Shown here: positions 41,191 through 50,942 of the stretch, in pieces | Position numbering within the stretch: the stretch's first letter is position 1 | How the letters are laid out: every line of letters starts with the position of its first letter | DNA from: Bacillota bacterium | GTDB taxonomy: Bacteria; Bacillota; Clostridia; Lachnospirales; Cellulosilyticaceae | Assembly (NCBI GenBank): GCA_023393125.1 | Contig: JAEWMQ010000058.1 | Location: 43,585-107,584 of the forward strand | Length of the DNA stretch: 64,000 nucleotides | Reading direction: 5' to 3' | Program-made: the position numbers and the translations under genes | The notes under the pieces: generated by a model | The model's input: only the letters and a program-made list of their open reading frames with translations | What the model was told of the DNA's origin: nothing | Databases searched by the model: none

Positions 41191-42543
41191 CATTTCTCTT
41201 GAAACAGCTTTATTGTACACATCATCTATTCCACTTAAAAAACTCTCATAACTTTGTGATACTTCTACATCCGGTAATACCCCTTGGCTAGTATTATCAG
41301 CCCGTTTTGAAAGTACATAATTATAATCCTCATGATCTGTTATATATAACTCACATCCAGTATTTTCAAGAATGACGGTCTTCACCTCTGTATAATTATG
41401 AACTGCAAGCCCAGTTTCTTCCCCATATAAAGTTACATCGTCAAATGAATATAAAGTCATATCAATCGCGCCAACACCAGCTGAAAATGTTGACTTTCCC
41501 ATCAGAACTTTAATTGAAAATTGATTCAGGTAATCACCATATTTTTCTACTGCATCATTCCAAAGGATTTCTGAACCACCTGCATTATTCCTAAGATCAA
41601 GAATAAAGCAATCAATTGCTCCCTCATTCTCTTTCATATCAAGAATCATTTGTTCCATAAACTCATCAAAATAAGGATATCCTGAATCAGCTCCAAGGGT
41701 AGAAGCATCTTGACAAACATTATATTGAAAATATACAGCTCTATTGTCCTTGTCTATCTCATAGGTAAAAGGAGGCTGATTATTCTTATAATATATTTCC
41801 AATCCATATGGCAATAGATTGACTTCATCATATATACTTTCATAAGTCAGGTTCTGACTACCATCAAGCGAAACTGTTGATGCCACTTGCTCATACTGCC
41901 TCCCATCTTTTTCTAGTGTAAAAACGACGTCCTCAACATCAAAATCTGTAATCCCAAGATACTCAAAATCAATCTTACTAAACCCCTGATAATTGTCTTT
42001 TTCGAAGCAGTCCTTCAAGTAATTATTGGTCTCATTGGAATATTTATCATCAAAATGTGTAAGTACATCTTCTAGGCTCATTCCATTAATTGCAACAATT
42101 TTACTACCGATGCAATCCGAATACCGATCAAGTGTTGCCACAATATAGAAACCATCATCAAACCAATTTCCTACAATCGGGTAACAAAGGAATTCATCCT
42201 CTGATGTATAATACTGGGACCTTCCAAATCCCATATGACCAATATGGAAATCTGAAATAAGTTTTCTAATATAAAATACTATTTGATCATCATTCCAATT
42301 TTCAGTTTCTATTTTATTTATCAGTATATCAAGTCTTTCATTTCGCTCATCATCTGTAACATATTCATTAACACCAGCTGATTTCGCCAAAGTATCTCTC
42401 ATCTGTCCATCAATATCTGCAATCCATGCCTTCTGATGATCTGTTAATTCATGTGATTCATCCGACTTACAAGAAACAATTAAGCCTGCTCCGAATAAGA
42501 AAATTATTGATATAGCTAATATCTTATATATTCTTTTTGTCAT
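41182..42543 (-). CDS. S41-family (C-terminal processing peptidase-like) lipoprotein
   Basis: 453 residues. Lipoprotein signal: MTKRIYK, hydrophobic core, LIVSC with Cys25. The tail domain has the S41 beta-strand FILDLRNNAGGSE and the nucleophile region KSTFSAGVGAID; a PDZ domain is not evident but SKIVAINGMSLEDVL resembles a PDZ carboxylate-binding turn. ATG 42543 has GAGGGG about 11 nt upstream; TTG 42567 is alternative. Anchored outside the membrane; substrate unknown. Alone, with a terminator. Confidence 0.85.
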   Translation of the reverse strand: MTKRIYKILAISIIFLFGAGLIVSCKSDESHELTDHQKAWIADIDGQMRDTLAKSAGVNEYVTDDERNERLDILINKIETENWNDDQIVFYIRKLISDFHIGHMGFGRSQYYTSEDEFLCYPIVGNWFDDGFYIVATLDRYSDCIGSKIVAINGMSLEDVLTHFDDKYSNETNNYLKDCFEKDNYQGFSKIDFEYLGITDFDVEDVVFTLEKDGRQYEQVASTVSLDGSQNLTYESIYDEVNLLPYGLEIYYKNNQPPFTYEIDKDNRAVYFQYNVCQDASTLGADSGYPYFDEFMEQMILDMKENEGAIDCFILDLRNNAGGSEILWNDAVEKYGDYLNQFSIKVLMGKSTFSAGVGAIDMTLYSFDDVTLYGEETGLAVHNYTEVKTVILENTGCELYITDHEDYNYVLSKRADNTSQGVLPDVEVSQSYESFLSGIDDVYNKAVSREMKK

Positions 42544-42775
42544 CTTATAAAATTCCCCTCTATGCAAATACCAAATTTAAAATATTTAATCTATTATATA
42601 AAATTATGATTTATATAATAAGTTTTTTTATTTTTAGTTAAATTTTATCAACCTGTTCTAATTTATGCAAGCAACAAATTTAAAACATTCAACTTATTAA
42701 GCAAAATATAACTTGTACATTAATTCCTTTTTATTTTTAGTTTAATTGTTACAAACTGTTTTAGTTAACTAGAAA

Positions 42776-42915
42776 TTACTTTATAAGCTGTTTCCACTCA
42801 TCATGTGTTATGGCATAAGCATATGAACTCCATTCTTTTCATCTGGATATTCCTTTACTTTTTTCATTCTATTTGCAACAGCTGTAGAATAAGAACCTAT
42901 ATTAGTATATTTCAT
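42776..42915 (-). pseudogene. Frameshifted small gene remnant
   Basis: MKYTNIGSYSTAVANRMKKV begins at ATG 42915; one frame runs to a stop at 42808, and a +1-shifted frame continues EWSSYAYAITHDEWKQLIK to TAA at 42776. Reads as a short protein broken by a single indel. Family not recognised. Confidence 0.4.
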
Positions 42916-42970
42916 ATAAGAATACAGCATATCATATTAGTATTTTCAAATGCCTAATTGCGGACTGCCC

Positions 42971-43102
42971 TTACAACTTCACTTCCACATCCCCTTTTCC
43001 AATAATTTTATGAATATGATATCGTATTTCTGGAAGCTGTTCTCCATCAATATTCTGTATTGTAATTCCATAATCGCCTATAATCCGAAACCGAATTCAT
43101 CC
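42971..43102 (-). pseudogene. C-terminal gene fragment
   Basis: Open minus frame IRFRIIGDYGITIQN...IRYHIHKIIGKGDVEVKL ending at TAA 42971, no start. Debris of an unidentified gene. Confidence 0.35.
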
Positions 43103-43104
43103 AC

Positions 43105-43410
43105 AAGATCAAATATTTTAGAAATTTACATGGAATATCACAGGAAACACTCGGACAGCTTTCTGATATTAACTCTGCAACAATAAAAAAATATGAGTAT
43201 GGTATCCGAAATCCGAAGCCAGATTAATTACTTAAGATAGCAAGTGCACCAGGAATCAGTATCAATCTTTTTATGTCCTTTAATATAAAAACAGTATCCG
43301 ATGTATTATCATTGCTTTTTAAGATGGACGAGCAGATTGATATGAACTTTGAAGCTGAAAAAGATAAGGAAAGGAACTTTATCCCTAATTCTTTGAAAAT
43401 ATCATTTTAG
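43105..43410 (+). pseudogene. XRE-family regulator pseudogene
   Basis: Frame reads KIKYFRNLHGISQETLGQLS..TIKKYEYGIRNPKPD, TAA, LLKIASAPGISINLFMSF...VLSLLFKMDEQID to TAG 43410. Clear Xre/Cro helix-turn-helix with one nonsense codon (probably CAA to TAA) and a lost start. Part of the degraded island. Confidence 0.65.
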
Positions 43411-43519
43411 AATAAAGTTATTAATAAAAATTATGTACTTACTTAAAGACAAAACAGTTACAGAAAAGCCTAGTATATTAACGCATGTCTAAATCCAATA
43501 GAGCCAACAGGCAAAAAAG

Positions 43520-43558
43520 ACCTCGGAAGCCCTTATAAAATGGGTGTCCGAGGTTTTT
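43520..43558. terminator. Intrinsic terminator in the degraded island
   Basis: ACCTCGGAAGCCC pairs with GGGTGTCCGAGGT (one mismatch), T-runs on both sides. Confidence 0.75.
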
Positions 43559-43938
43559 ATCCGTTATTCAAACTCGGCAAGTCCCTTCTTGTTCTTAAAC
43601 ATATTTGTTTAAGTTTCGTGTGTGGAATGCCCTTATTTTATCTCAATTACACATTTTATTCTGGCTTACTGATTTTCTGTTGCCAAAGTGTTGCCACACA
43701 ATTATTATACTTGATGTTCTAAAATATAGTAATCATCTTGCGCTATTTGCTTCAAAAACCAGAGCCAATTTTCATCCTCAAGTTATCACTTCTGGATTAT
43801 TATAATACATCTTATAACCCAATGAAATTCTGATTACACGGAGTATGCTCAAACAATTCATTTATATGAGGTTGATCTTTCTCCTTTATTGTAATAATTT
43901 CCACTGTATGTTGTACTACGATTTAAACACTCTCTAAT

Positions 43939-45420
43939 TTATTTTGAATGTAAAAATTTAATTAGATGACTTAAAATGTTTTTTATAATGAAAAATGCAC
44001 ATAATAATACAAATGCATTTCCAATGTATGGATACAATGTAAATCTCCCACTCGTCGGAACTTCTGCTACAAATGACTTATTATCAGATTTAAAATAATT
44101 GCTTATTCCCAATATATTTCCATAATAATCCGTTGCAATTGATATTCCCCTATTTGTGTGACGAATTATATTACAACCATTTTCAACACCACGAACCACT
44201 GCTGTCCTTATTGCAATTTCTGTCATCTCTGCCCAATCGGAGGCAGGAACAAGTAATGTATCTACATCACCTCTTCCAGCTTGCCAGATTTCTGATGTAA
44301 ATGCCATATCAGAACATATGAAAGGAGCCATTCTTTCATATTCCGTATCAAAGCTTTTCATTTGACCATCACCTGCTATACACAGTTCCCCTAAAGATTT
44401 CCCATGCTTAAGATATTCTGCCAATACTTCCCCTTGTGGATCAAATACAACTACCTTGTTTTCTTTTAAATTCTCATAGGGTGTTTTTACAAGTAATGAC
44501 ACCATCAGATAGATTTGCTGTTCCTTGGCAGTATTTTTTGCTCTTTCCAAAAGAATCTCTTCATCTTCCTTTAAAACAGCACCATTCAATTCAGACCAAA
44601 ATACTATTTTTGCTCCTGCCTGAGCTTCTTGAATTGTTTTTAATAAAAGCTCATTAGTTATATCAGATAATTTTTTTCTTGCATTTTCTCTATTTTCATT
44701 TGAGAAAGAGTTCGTATAAAATACATTATATACATCCTCATCATTATTCAAAAAATCAGATACAGGAACAGTCACTGCTGCAATTCTTATGCTTTTTGCT
44801 TCTGAATCTGTCATATTAATCATAAATGTTCCATACAAAAACAGCAAACACATAACACCTACATATATAAAAATATTCTTTTTGTATTGCCCTAATCTGT
44901 TCTTTCTTTCTAACACCCATATTGCGATGGCTGCTGTCCAAAATATAATAAATGTAATACCAAAAATACCTGTTATGGTTGTAATCTGCAATAGTATCTT
45001 ATTATTGTATTGTGTATAAGAATCCGATAAGCCTCCTATGATAGGATAAACACAATAAATCAAATACTCCATAATAGTCATTATAGCCGCAAACATAACT
45101 GTAGCTTTAAAATCTCGTTTTGATTTGACCCAAAATATGTAAGGAATTGTTTTCATTACAGCAATTATCACAGAAACAAGCACACATAACAGGAGTCCCA
45201 TCCCAAGTACATTAACAAACTGTAGAATAAAACCAATCAAATAAATACTAAATACCAAAGAACATCTTTTTATAGAATAATTAGTTGAAACTGTCGCCAA
45301 AAACATGATTGGATAAATCCATGATAATATGGGCAAATACATTTGCCCATTTGAACATAAATATGCAACAAAACTTAGAACGACTAAAATAATAAGTATT
45401 ATTTTTTCTCTTTTAAGCAT
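43939..45420 (-). CDS. Membrane CN-hydrolase, apolipoprotein N-acyltransferase-like
   Basis: 493 residues: about six membrane helices (1-190), a CN-hydrolase (nitrilase-fold) domain about 205-460 and a C-terminal helix. The Glu-Lys-Cys triad is visible as SELNG, YLKHGKSLGE and FICSDMAF. This is the Lnt layout, in which an acyl chain is moved to lipoprotein N-terminal Cys. Lnt is rare in Firmicutes, but Lnt-like proteins occur; here it may be a lipoprotein-modifying or other membrane amidase (uncertain). It is within the region of mobile-element remnants beside guaA. Confidence 0.82.
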   Translation of the reverse strand: MLKREKIILIILVVLSFVAYLCSNGQMYLPILSWIYPIMFLATVSTNYSIKRCSLVFSIYLIGFILQFVNVLGMGLLLCVLVSVIIAVMKTIPYIFWVKSKRDFKATVMFAAIMTIMEYLIYCVYPIIGGLSDSYTQYNNKILLQITTITGIFGITFIIFWTAAIAIWVLERKNRLGQYKKNIFIYVGVMCLLFLYGTFMINMTDSEAKSIRIAAVTVPVSDFLNNDEDVYNVFYTNSFSNENRENARKKLSDITNELLLKTIQEAQAGAKIVFWSELNGAVLKEDEEILLERAKNTAKEQQIYLMVSLLVKTPYENLKENKVVVFDPQGEVLAEYLKHGKSLGELCIAGDGQMKSFDTEYERMAPFICSDMAFTSEIWQAGRGDVDTLLVPASDWAEMTEIAIRTAVVRGVENGCNIIRHTNRGISIATDYYGNILGISNYFKSDNKSFVAEVPTSGRFTLYPYIGNAFVLLCAFFIIKNILSHLIKFLHSK

Positions 45421-45565
45421 ATGGTCTACCTCTTTTTTATTCTATGTTTATTTTGTATTATATAAAAACCCCGAAATAATCTTTGTACCGTTATTGCTTC
45501 AGGATTAGTTTCTTTTTCTGCTATAGAATACCATATTAAGCCGCTAATCTCTATTAGTATTTGAT

Positions 45566-45787
45566 CTAACAATACACCAAATCCTTCAACACAACCTCCT
45601 CCGCAGCATTTCGCAAATTATTCATCAGTCCAATCCATTTCATCTGGTCTGTTGCCTTCAGCTTTTCCGTAACACCCGCTCCTGTTTTCATCTGCTCAAC
45701 CAGAAGCTCCAAGCTATGGTGACATTCTTCGTCTACCTCATGCAGATATTCATTCCACTTCCCTGCAAATATCAGTTCCAAATACAT
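45566..45787 (-). pseudogene. TnpV fragment (transposon-encoded protein), N-terminally truncated
   Basis: Last 73 residues of TnpV: YLELIFAGKWNEYLHEVDEE, then GVTEKLKATDQMKWIGLMNN and EEVVLKDLVYC. Full TnpV is about 120 residues; the N-terminal third is missing and the upstream frame overlaps the divergent XRE gene. TnpV occurs in Tn4451/ICE-like elements of Clostridia, so this marks mobile-element decay. Confidence 0.7.
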
Positions 45788-45814
45788 GGCATTAGTATGT
45801 AAAGGAGAATGATT

Positions 45815-46450
45815 ATGGCAATCGGTCAACGCATTCGCTTTTTCCGTAATAGAAAAGAAATGACACAAAAGCAGTTAGGCGAAATACTCGGTTTTCTTGG
45901 TAAGACCTCTGATGTCCGTATGGCACAGTATGAGTCCGAAGCCAGAATACCCAAACAAGACTTAGTAAAAGAAATGGCACATATTTTTGGTATCAACACT
46001 CACGCACTTAATGTTCCTGATATAGATAGCTATATCGGACTTATGCACACTCTTTTTGCCATTGAAGATATGTATGGTCTTAAAGTTGGAAAAGTCAATG
46101 GCGAACTCTGTCTGCGTATTGATCGAAACAATGGCTCAACCTTTTCCTCTATGTACAATATGCTTAATGCATGGCAAATACAGGCTGACAAACTGAAAAA
46201 CGAAGAAATCACACAAGAAGAATATGATGAATGGCGGTACAAATACCCTGAACTTGATACCACGCAACATTGGGGCAAAGTAATTCCTCAAGGTCTTAGC
46301 GATATGCTTATGGATGAAATGAAGAAAATAGAAAAGAAGCTAGAAAGAAAAAGAAATAAGCATAAAAATAACCTTACCGATATTCAGTTCAAGCTGAAAA
46401 TCAGTAAGGTTTCTCTATGTCATATTAAGATAAATTTACTCTTTGAGTGA
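45815..46450 (+). CDS. XRE-family regulator of ICE type
   Basis: 211 residues with an N-terminal helix-turn-helix (MAIGQRIRFFRNRKEMTQKQL) and a middle segment typical of regulators that sit beside TnpV in integrative elements (GLMHTLFAIEDMYGLK). ATG 45815 has AAAGGAG 8 nt upstream. The last about 26 residues read straight through a hairpin (AACCTTAC..GTAAGGTT, 46370-46410) that looks like the gene's own terminator, so the native stop was probably lost near 46368. Confidence 0.78.
   Translation: MAIGQRIRFFRNRKEMTQKQLGEILGFLGKTSDVRMAQYESEARIPKQDLVKEMAHIFGINTHALNVPDIDSYIGLMHTLFAIEDMYGLKVGKVNGELCLRIDRNNGSTFSSMYNMLNAWQIQADKLKNEEITQEEYDEWRYKYPELDTTQHWGKVIPQGLSDMLMDEMKKIEKKLERKRNKHKNNLTDIQFKLKISKVSLCHIKINLLFE
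46370..46411 (+). terminator. Hairpin inside the 3' end of the XRE frame
   Basis: AACCTTACCGATATTCAG pairs with CTGAAAATCAGTAAGGTT apart from small mismatches, followed by TTCTC. Confidence 0.55.
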
Positions 46451-46535
46451 GAGCCAAATGTTGCCATTTTGTTGCCAAAACTTAAACCTATTTGTTTGGA
46501 ATCCGCACAAATACTAGGTTTGTTTTTCCAAAAAA

Positions 46536-48077
46536 TCACTCAAACTCAATCGTTGCTGGTGGTTTCCCTGTGCAGTCATACATTACACGGTTAACCCCTT
46601 TTACTTCATTGATAATTCTTCTTGTTACTGTTCCAAGTACTTCCCATGGAAGGTCAGCTGATTCTGCTGTCATGAAGTCACTTGTTGTTACTGCTCTTAG
46701 AGCTACTGCGTAGTCGTAAGTTCTTTCGTCTCCCATTACACCTACAGATCTCATATTTGTAAGAGCTGCGAAGTATTGGCCTAAGTTTTTGTCTACGCCT
46801 GCTTTTGCGATTTCTTCTCTGTAGATCCAGTCTGCATCTTGTACGATGCGTACTTTTTCTGCTGTTACTTCACCGATGATTCTGATACCAAGTCCTGGAC
46901 CTGGGAATGGTTGTCTAAATACTAAGTATTCTGGAATACCAAGTTCTAAACCTGCTTTACGTACTTCATCTTTAAATAATAAACGAAGTGGTTCGATGAT
47001 TTCTTTGAAATCAACGCAATCTGGAAGTCCACCTACATTGTGGTGTGATTTGATTACTGCTGATTTACCAAGACCACTTTCGATAACGTCTGGATAGATT
47101 GTTCCTTGAACTAAGAAATCTACAGATCCAATTTTCCCAGCTTCTTCTTCAAATACACGGATGAATTCTTCACCAATGATTTTTCTCTTAGTTTCTGGAT
47201 CTTCCACACCTTTTAATTTTTCATAGAATCTATCTTGTGCATTAATGCGAATGAAGTTAAGGTCATATGGGCCTTCTGGTCCGAATACTTTTTCTACTTC
47301 ATCGCCTTCATTTTTTCTAAGTAAACCATGGTCTACGAATACACATGTAAGTTGTTTACCAATAGCTTTTGAAAGCATAACTGCTGCTACTGATGAGTCA
47401 ACACCACCTGAAAGAGCACAAAGTACTTTACCATCTCCTACTTTTTCACGAAGTGACTCAATAGTTGTTTCTACGAAAGAATCCATTTTCCAGTCGCCTT
47501 GGCATTCACAGATGTTTTTAACGAAGTTAGAAAGCATTGTTATACCTTCTTGTGTGTGCATTACTTCTGGATGGAATTGTACTGCGTAGATGCCTTTTTC
47601 TACATTTTCCATAGCTGCTACTGGACAAACTGGTGTATAGCCAGTAATTTTGAAATCAGCTGGTGCTTTTTCAATGTAGTCTGTGTGGCTCATCCAACAA
47701 ACTGTTTTTGGTGATACACCTTCAAATAATTTAGAAGTAGTATCTACTTCTACTTCTGTTTTACCGTATTCGCTTACTGGCGCTGTTGCTACGTTTCCAC
47801 CTAGAAGGTGTGCTGTAAGCTGTGAACCATAACAAATACCAAGTACAGGTATGCCAAGTTCAAAGATTGCTTTATCACAAAGTGGTGAATCTTCACCGTA
47901 TACGCTATTTGGTCCACCTGTAAAGATGATTCCTTTTGGATTCATTTCTTTAATTTTTTCTAGGCTGATATTGTAAGGATGTACTTCACAATATACATTA
48001 CATTCTCTAACACGTCTTGCAATCAGTTGGTTGTATTGTCCACCGAAATCAAGAACGATGACTAACTCATGGTTCAT
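46536..48077 (-). CDS. guaA: GMP synthase (glutamine-hydrolysing)
   Basis: Last step of GMP synthesis from XMP, ATP and glutamine. 513 residues: class I glutamine amidotransferase 1-190 with Cys nucleophile in GICYGSQ and HPEVMHT for His/Glu, ATP-pyrophosphatase domain with P-loop SGGVDSS, and dimerisation domain ending PPATIEFE. The gene is complete. Its 3' end is a known integration target in Firmicutes, and mobile-element remnants lie immediately downstream. Paired with guaB in tandem, separate terminators. Confidence 0.97.
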   Translation of the reverse strand: MNHELVIVLDFGGQYNQLIARRVRECNVYCEVHPYNISLEKIKEMNPKGIIFTGGPNSVYGEDSPLCDKAIFELGIPVLGICYGSQLTAHLLGGNVATAPVSEYGKTEVEVDTTSKLFEGVSPKTVCWMSHTDYIEKAPADFKITGYTPVCPVAAMENVEKGIYAVQFHPEVMHTQEGITMLSNFVKNICECQGDWKMDSFVETTIESLREKVGDGKVLCALSGGVDSSVAAVMLSKAIGKQLTCVFVDHGLLRKNEGDEVEKVFGPEGPYDLNFIRINAQDRFYEKLKGVEDPETKRKIIGEEFIRVFEEEAGKIGSVDFLVQGTIYPDVIESGLGKSAVIKSHHNVGGLPDCVDFKEIIEPLRLLFKDEVRKAGLELGIPEYLVFRQPFPGPGLGIRIIGEVTAEKVRIVQDADWIYREEIAKAGVDKNLGQYFAALTNMRSVGVMGDERTYDYAVALRAVTTSDFMTAESADLPWEVLGTVTRRIINEVKGVNRVMYDCTGKPPATIEFE

Positions 48078-48164
48078 GCTATGTTCCTCCTTGGTTTCTT
48101 CACTTCGTCTATTATATCATCATTTTGTAATAAGAACATTACTTTATTTTTGCTTTATTTAGAA

Positions 48165-48238
48165 AAAGAGGCTGTATGATACAAGCTAAAAAGGTCCATC
48201 ATTCCGCTTTCCTTCTTAGCTCGTATAACAGTCCCCTA
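48165..48238 (-). terminator. Terminator of guaB
   Basis: TGTTATACGAGCTAA pairs with TTAGCTTGTATCATACA (mismatches, long loop), followed by CTCTTTTTC on the minus strand. Confidence 0.6.
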
Positions 48239-48257
48239 CTGCTTTACTATATTAATC

Positions 48258-49712
48258 TTAGAAATCTACGCTATAGTTTGGTGCTTCTTTTGTAATTTGA
48301 ATATCATGTGGATGGCTTTCTTTAAGACCAGCACTTGTGATTTTAACAAAAGTAGCTTTTTCTTGTAATTCTTCAATAGAGTGTGCACCTGCATAACCCA
48401 TACCAGCACGAAGTCCACCTACCATTTGGAAGATAGTATCTGCTAAGTGGCCTTTGTATGCTACACGACCTTCAATACCTTCTGGTACTAATTTTTTAGC
48501 ATCTGCTTGGAAGTAACGATCTTTACTTCCTTTTTCCATAGCTGCTATTGAACCCATACCTCTATATACTTTATATTTCCTACCTTGGTATAATTCAACT
48601 TCTCCTGGACTTTCTTCGCAACCTGCAAGCATTGATCCCATCATACATACACTTGCACCCATACCGATTGCTTTTACAATGTCTCCTGAGTATTTAATAC
48701 CACCGTCTGCAATAACAGGTACACCATAAGGTGCTGCTGCTGCTGCACAGTCTTCTACTGCTGTGATTTGTGGTACACCAACACCTGCTACTACACGTGT
48801 TGTACAAATAGAACCAGGTCCAATACCTACTTTAACACAGTCTGCACCAGCTTCAATAAGTGCTACTGTAGCTTCTGCTGTTGCCACATTTCCTGCGATA
48901 ACTTGAAGTTCTGGGTATTTAGCTTTTACTTTCTTAACAGCATCTAATACACCTTGAGAATGTCCGTGTGCTGTATCAATTGTGATAACGTCAACTTTAG
49001 ATTTTACAAGGGCATCTACTCTATCAAGTAAGTCTCCTGTTACACCTACTGCTGCTCCCGCTAAAAGACGTCCTTGTTTGTCTTTTGCAGCATTAGGATA
49101 CATGATTGCTTTTTCAATATCTTTAATAGTAATGAGGCCTTTAAGGTTACCTTCTTCATCTACAAGTGGTAATTTTTCAATACGATGCTTTGCAAGTAAT
49201 TTTTTAGCTTCCATAAGGTCTGTACCTTCTGGTGCTGTAATGAGGTTTTCACTTGTCATCACTTCTTTGATTTTACGATTGAAATCTGTTTCAAAACGTA
49301 AGTCACGGTTTGTTAAGATACCTACTAATTTAGTTCCTTCTGTAATAGGTACACCTGAAATTCTGTATTTTGCCATTAATTCATTGGCTTCATATACAAA
49401 GTGTTCTGGAGAAAGTGAGAATGGATCTGTAATAACACCATTTTCCGAACGTTTTACTTTATCTACTTCTTCAGCTTGCTCTTCAATAGACATATTTTTG
49501 TGAATGATTCCGATTCCACCTTGACGTGCAATAGCAACTGCCATTCTTGCTTCAGTTACTGTGTCCATTCCTGCACTCATGAATGGGATATTTAATGTAA
49601 TTGTTTTAGTAAGTTTTGTACTTAAAGAAACTTCTTTAGGTAATACATTTGAATAATTAGGTACGAGTAAGATATCGTCAAATGTAATACCTTCTTTTAA
49701 AATCTTAGACAT
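48258..49712 (-). CDS. guaB: IMP dehydrogenase
   Basis: Oxidises IMP to XMP with NAD+, feeding GuaA. 484 residues: TIM barrel interrupted at about 95-210 by tandem CBS domains (RISGVPITEGTKLVGILTNR and HRIEKLPLVDEEGNLKGLIT), catalytic Cys in GSICTTR, and flap MGSIAAMEKGSKDRYF. A complete bacterial IMPDH. AGGAGG precedes the ATG. I looked for a purine riboswitch upstream and saw none. Confidence 0.97.
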   Translation of the reverse strand: MSKILKEGITFDDILLVPNYSNVLPKEVSLSTKLTKTITLNIPFMSAGMDTVTEARMAVAIARQGGIGIIHKNMSIEEQAEEVDKVKRSENGVITDPFSLSPEHFVYEANELMAKYRISGVPITEGTKLVGILTNRDLRFETDFNRKIKEVMTSENLITAPEGTDLMEAKKLLAKHRIEKLPLVDEEGNLKGLITIKDIEKAIMYPNAAKDKQGRLLAGAAVGVTGDLLDRVDALVKSKVDVITIDTAHGHSQGVLDAVKKVKAKYPELQVIAGNVATAEATVALIEAGADCVKVGIGPGSICTTRVVAGVGVPQITAVEDCAAAAAPYGVPVIADGGIKYSGDIVKAIGMGASVCMMGSMLAGCEESPGEVELYQGRKYKVYRGMGSIAAMEKGSKDRYFQADAKKLVPEGIEGRVAYKGHLADTIFQMVGGLRAGMGYAGAHSIEELQEKATFVKITSAGLKESHPHDIQITKEAPNYSVDF

Positions 49713-50175
49713 TGCTTGGCCTCCTAAAGTTGTGCTAATTGTTTTTATTGTTGAATAAAAACTCGAACGTTAAAATAATATTGATATATTTTGTACACTT
49801 TATCATATTTTTTAATGTATTGTCAAGTTGTGACGGACATCCTTTTTATCCTTGTTTATTTTGCTTATTTCTTTTTAAATTCTCATAATCCTATTGTAAA
49901 AAAATATATTTATTTACCGTTCTAATGGATGCAATTGCCCTACTAATCATCTTTTTTACACTATTTCGATAGACATGTGGTTTTAAATATTACATCTATA
50001 AAAAGTACAAATTTTTAGATTCACTTGATATTATTTAAATGAAATAAACGAGATAAATCCAATTCTTTGTCCATCTCTCGAGAACATTTGTTTTCATTTA
50101 TTCAGAATATGTCTTATTATGTTATATGTATAGAACATTCATTATAAATCCAGCTAACTTATTCTTAAATTACAT
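49713..50175. other. AT-rich intergenic region upstream of guaB
   Basis: No gene, riboswitch or repeat recognised; presumably holds the guaB promoter and the 3' untranslated part of the next gene. Confidence 0.5.
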
Positions 50176-50206
50176 AAAAAAAGAAGCTATGTGATAGCTT
50201 CTTTTT
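50176..50206. terminator. Intrinsic terminator
   Basis: AAAAAGAAGCTA pairs with TAGCTTCTTTTTTT on the minus strand, after the DUF6106 gene. Confidence 0.9.
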
Positions 50207-50222
50207 GATGCGGCATGCATTA

Positions 50223-50735
50223 TTATATTCTTTTAAAAACTTTATTAGGTGCTTGTCTGAATAAGTCATTTACAAAGGCTTCATTAGGTGAGAATATGAC
50301 TTTACATGTTCCTTTACTTGGAGTTTGTGTCATAATAACATATGTATTCTCATCATTTGAGTTATCACTTACATTAACTACTTTATAACCTTTATTAAGT
50401 TCTGCTTGATGACGTTCATCTTTAATGCTTGCCATAATTTCGATTTTTTTCATATCAATGGTCATAACTCTTTTACGTCTAGAACGATTATAAATAACAT
50501 CTATATCTAATTCATTATTAGTTAGAATGTATTCATATTCTCTGCTAAATCTACTAAATAAAAATCCTGCTCCAAATAAAATACCTACAATTAAAATAGG
50601 TCCAATAAAATCTCCGCCGAACATAAAAGCAGCTATTGCTAGAATAATACTTCCTGCGACTAATCCTATTTGAGCCATAATATCAGCTGAGGATTTTTTT
50701 TGTTTGATGAGATACTCTTTAAATGTTTCTGACAT
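50223..50735 (-). CDS. DUF6106-family membrane protein
   Basis: 170 residues with two membrane helices (about 22-60) and a soluble C-terminal domain carrying the family stretch YEYILTNNELDIDVIYN and RRKRVMTIDMKKIEIMA, ending VIFSPNEAFVNDLFR. Conserved in Clostridia, function unknown. Divergent from uppP. Confidence 0.82.
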   Translation of the reverse strand: MSETFKEYLIKQKKSSADIMAQIGLVAGSIILAIAAFMFGGDFIGPILIVGILFGAGFLFSRFSREYEYILTNNELDIDVIYNRSRRKRVMTIDMKKIEIMASIKDERHQAELNKGYKVVNVSDNSNDENTYVIMTQTPSKGTCKVIFSPNEAFVNDLFRQAPNKVFKRI

Positions 50736-50942
50736 ATTCTTCTACCCTTTCTTTTTCGTCACTTATTCCCTATAATAAAAATACTATAGAATCATTATTT
50801 TTTCAACATTTACTAGTATTTTTGTTAAGATTATAATATTATTAGTAAATGTGATAATCTGGTAGCTTGTTTTCATAAACTATTATAAACTAGTTATGTA
50901 TAAAAATTATAAACAAATTTGATTTAGGAGGCGATTTATACA

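Noticed and set aside
49713..50222. Purine riboswitch upstream of guaB
   Set aside because: I looked for the conserved aptamer core and a terminator/antiterminator pair and found neither.
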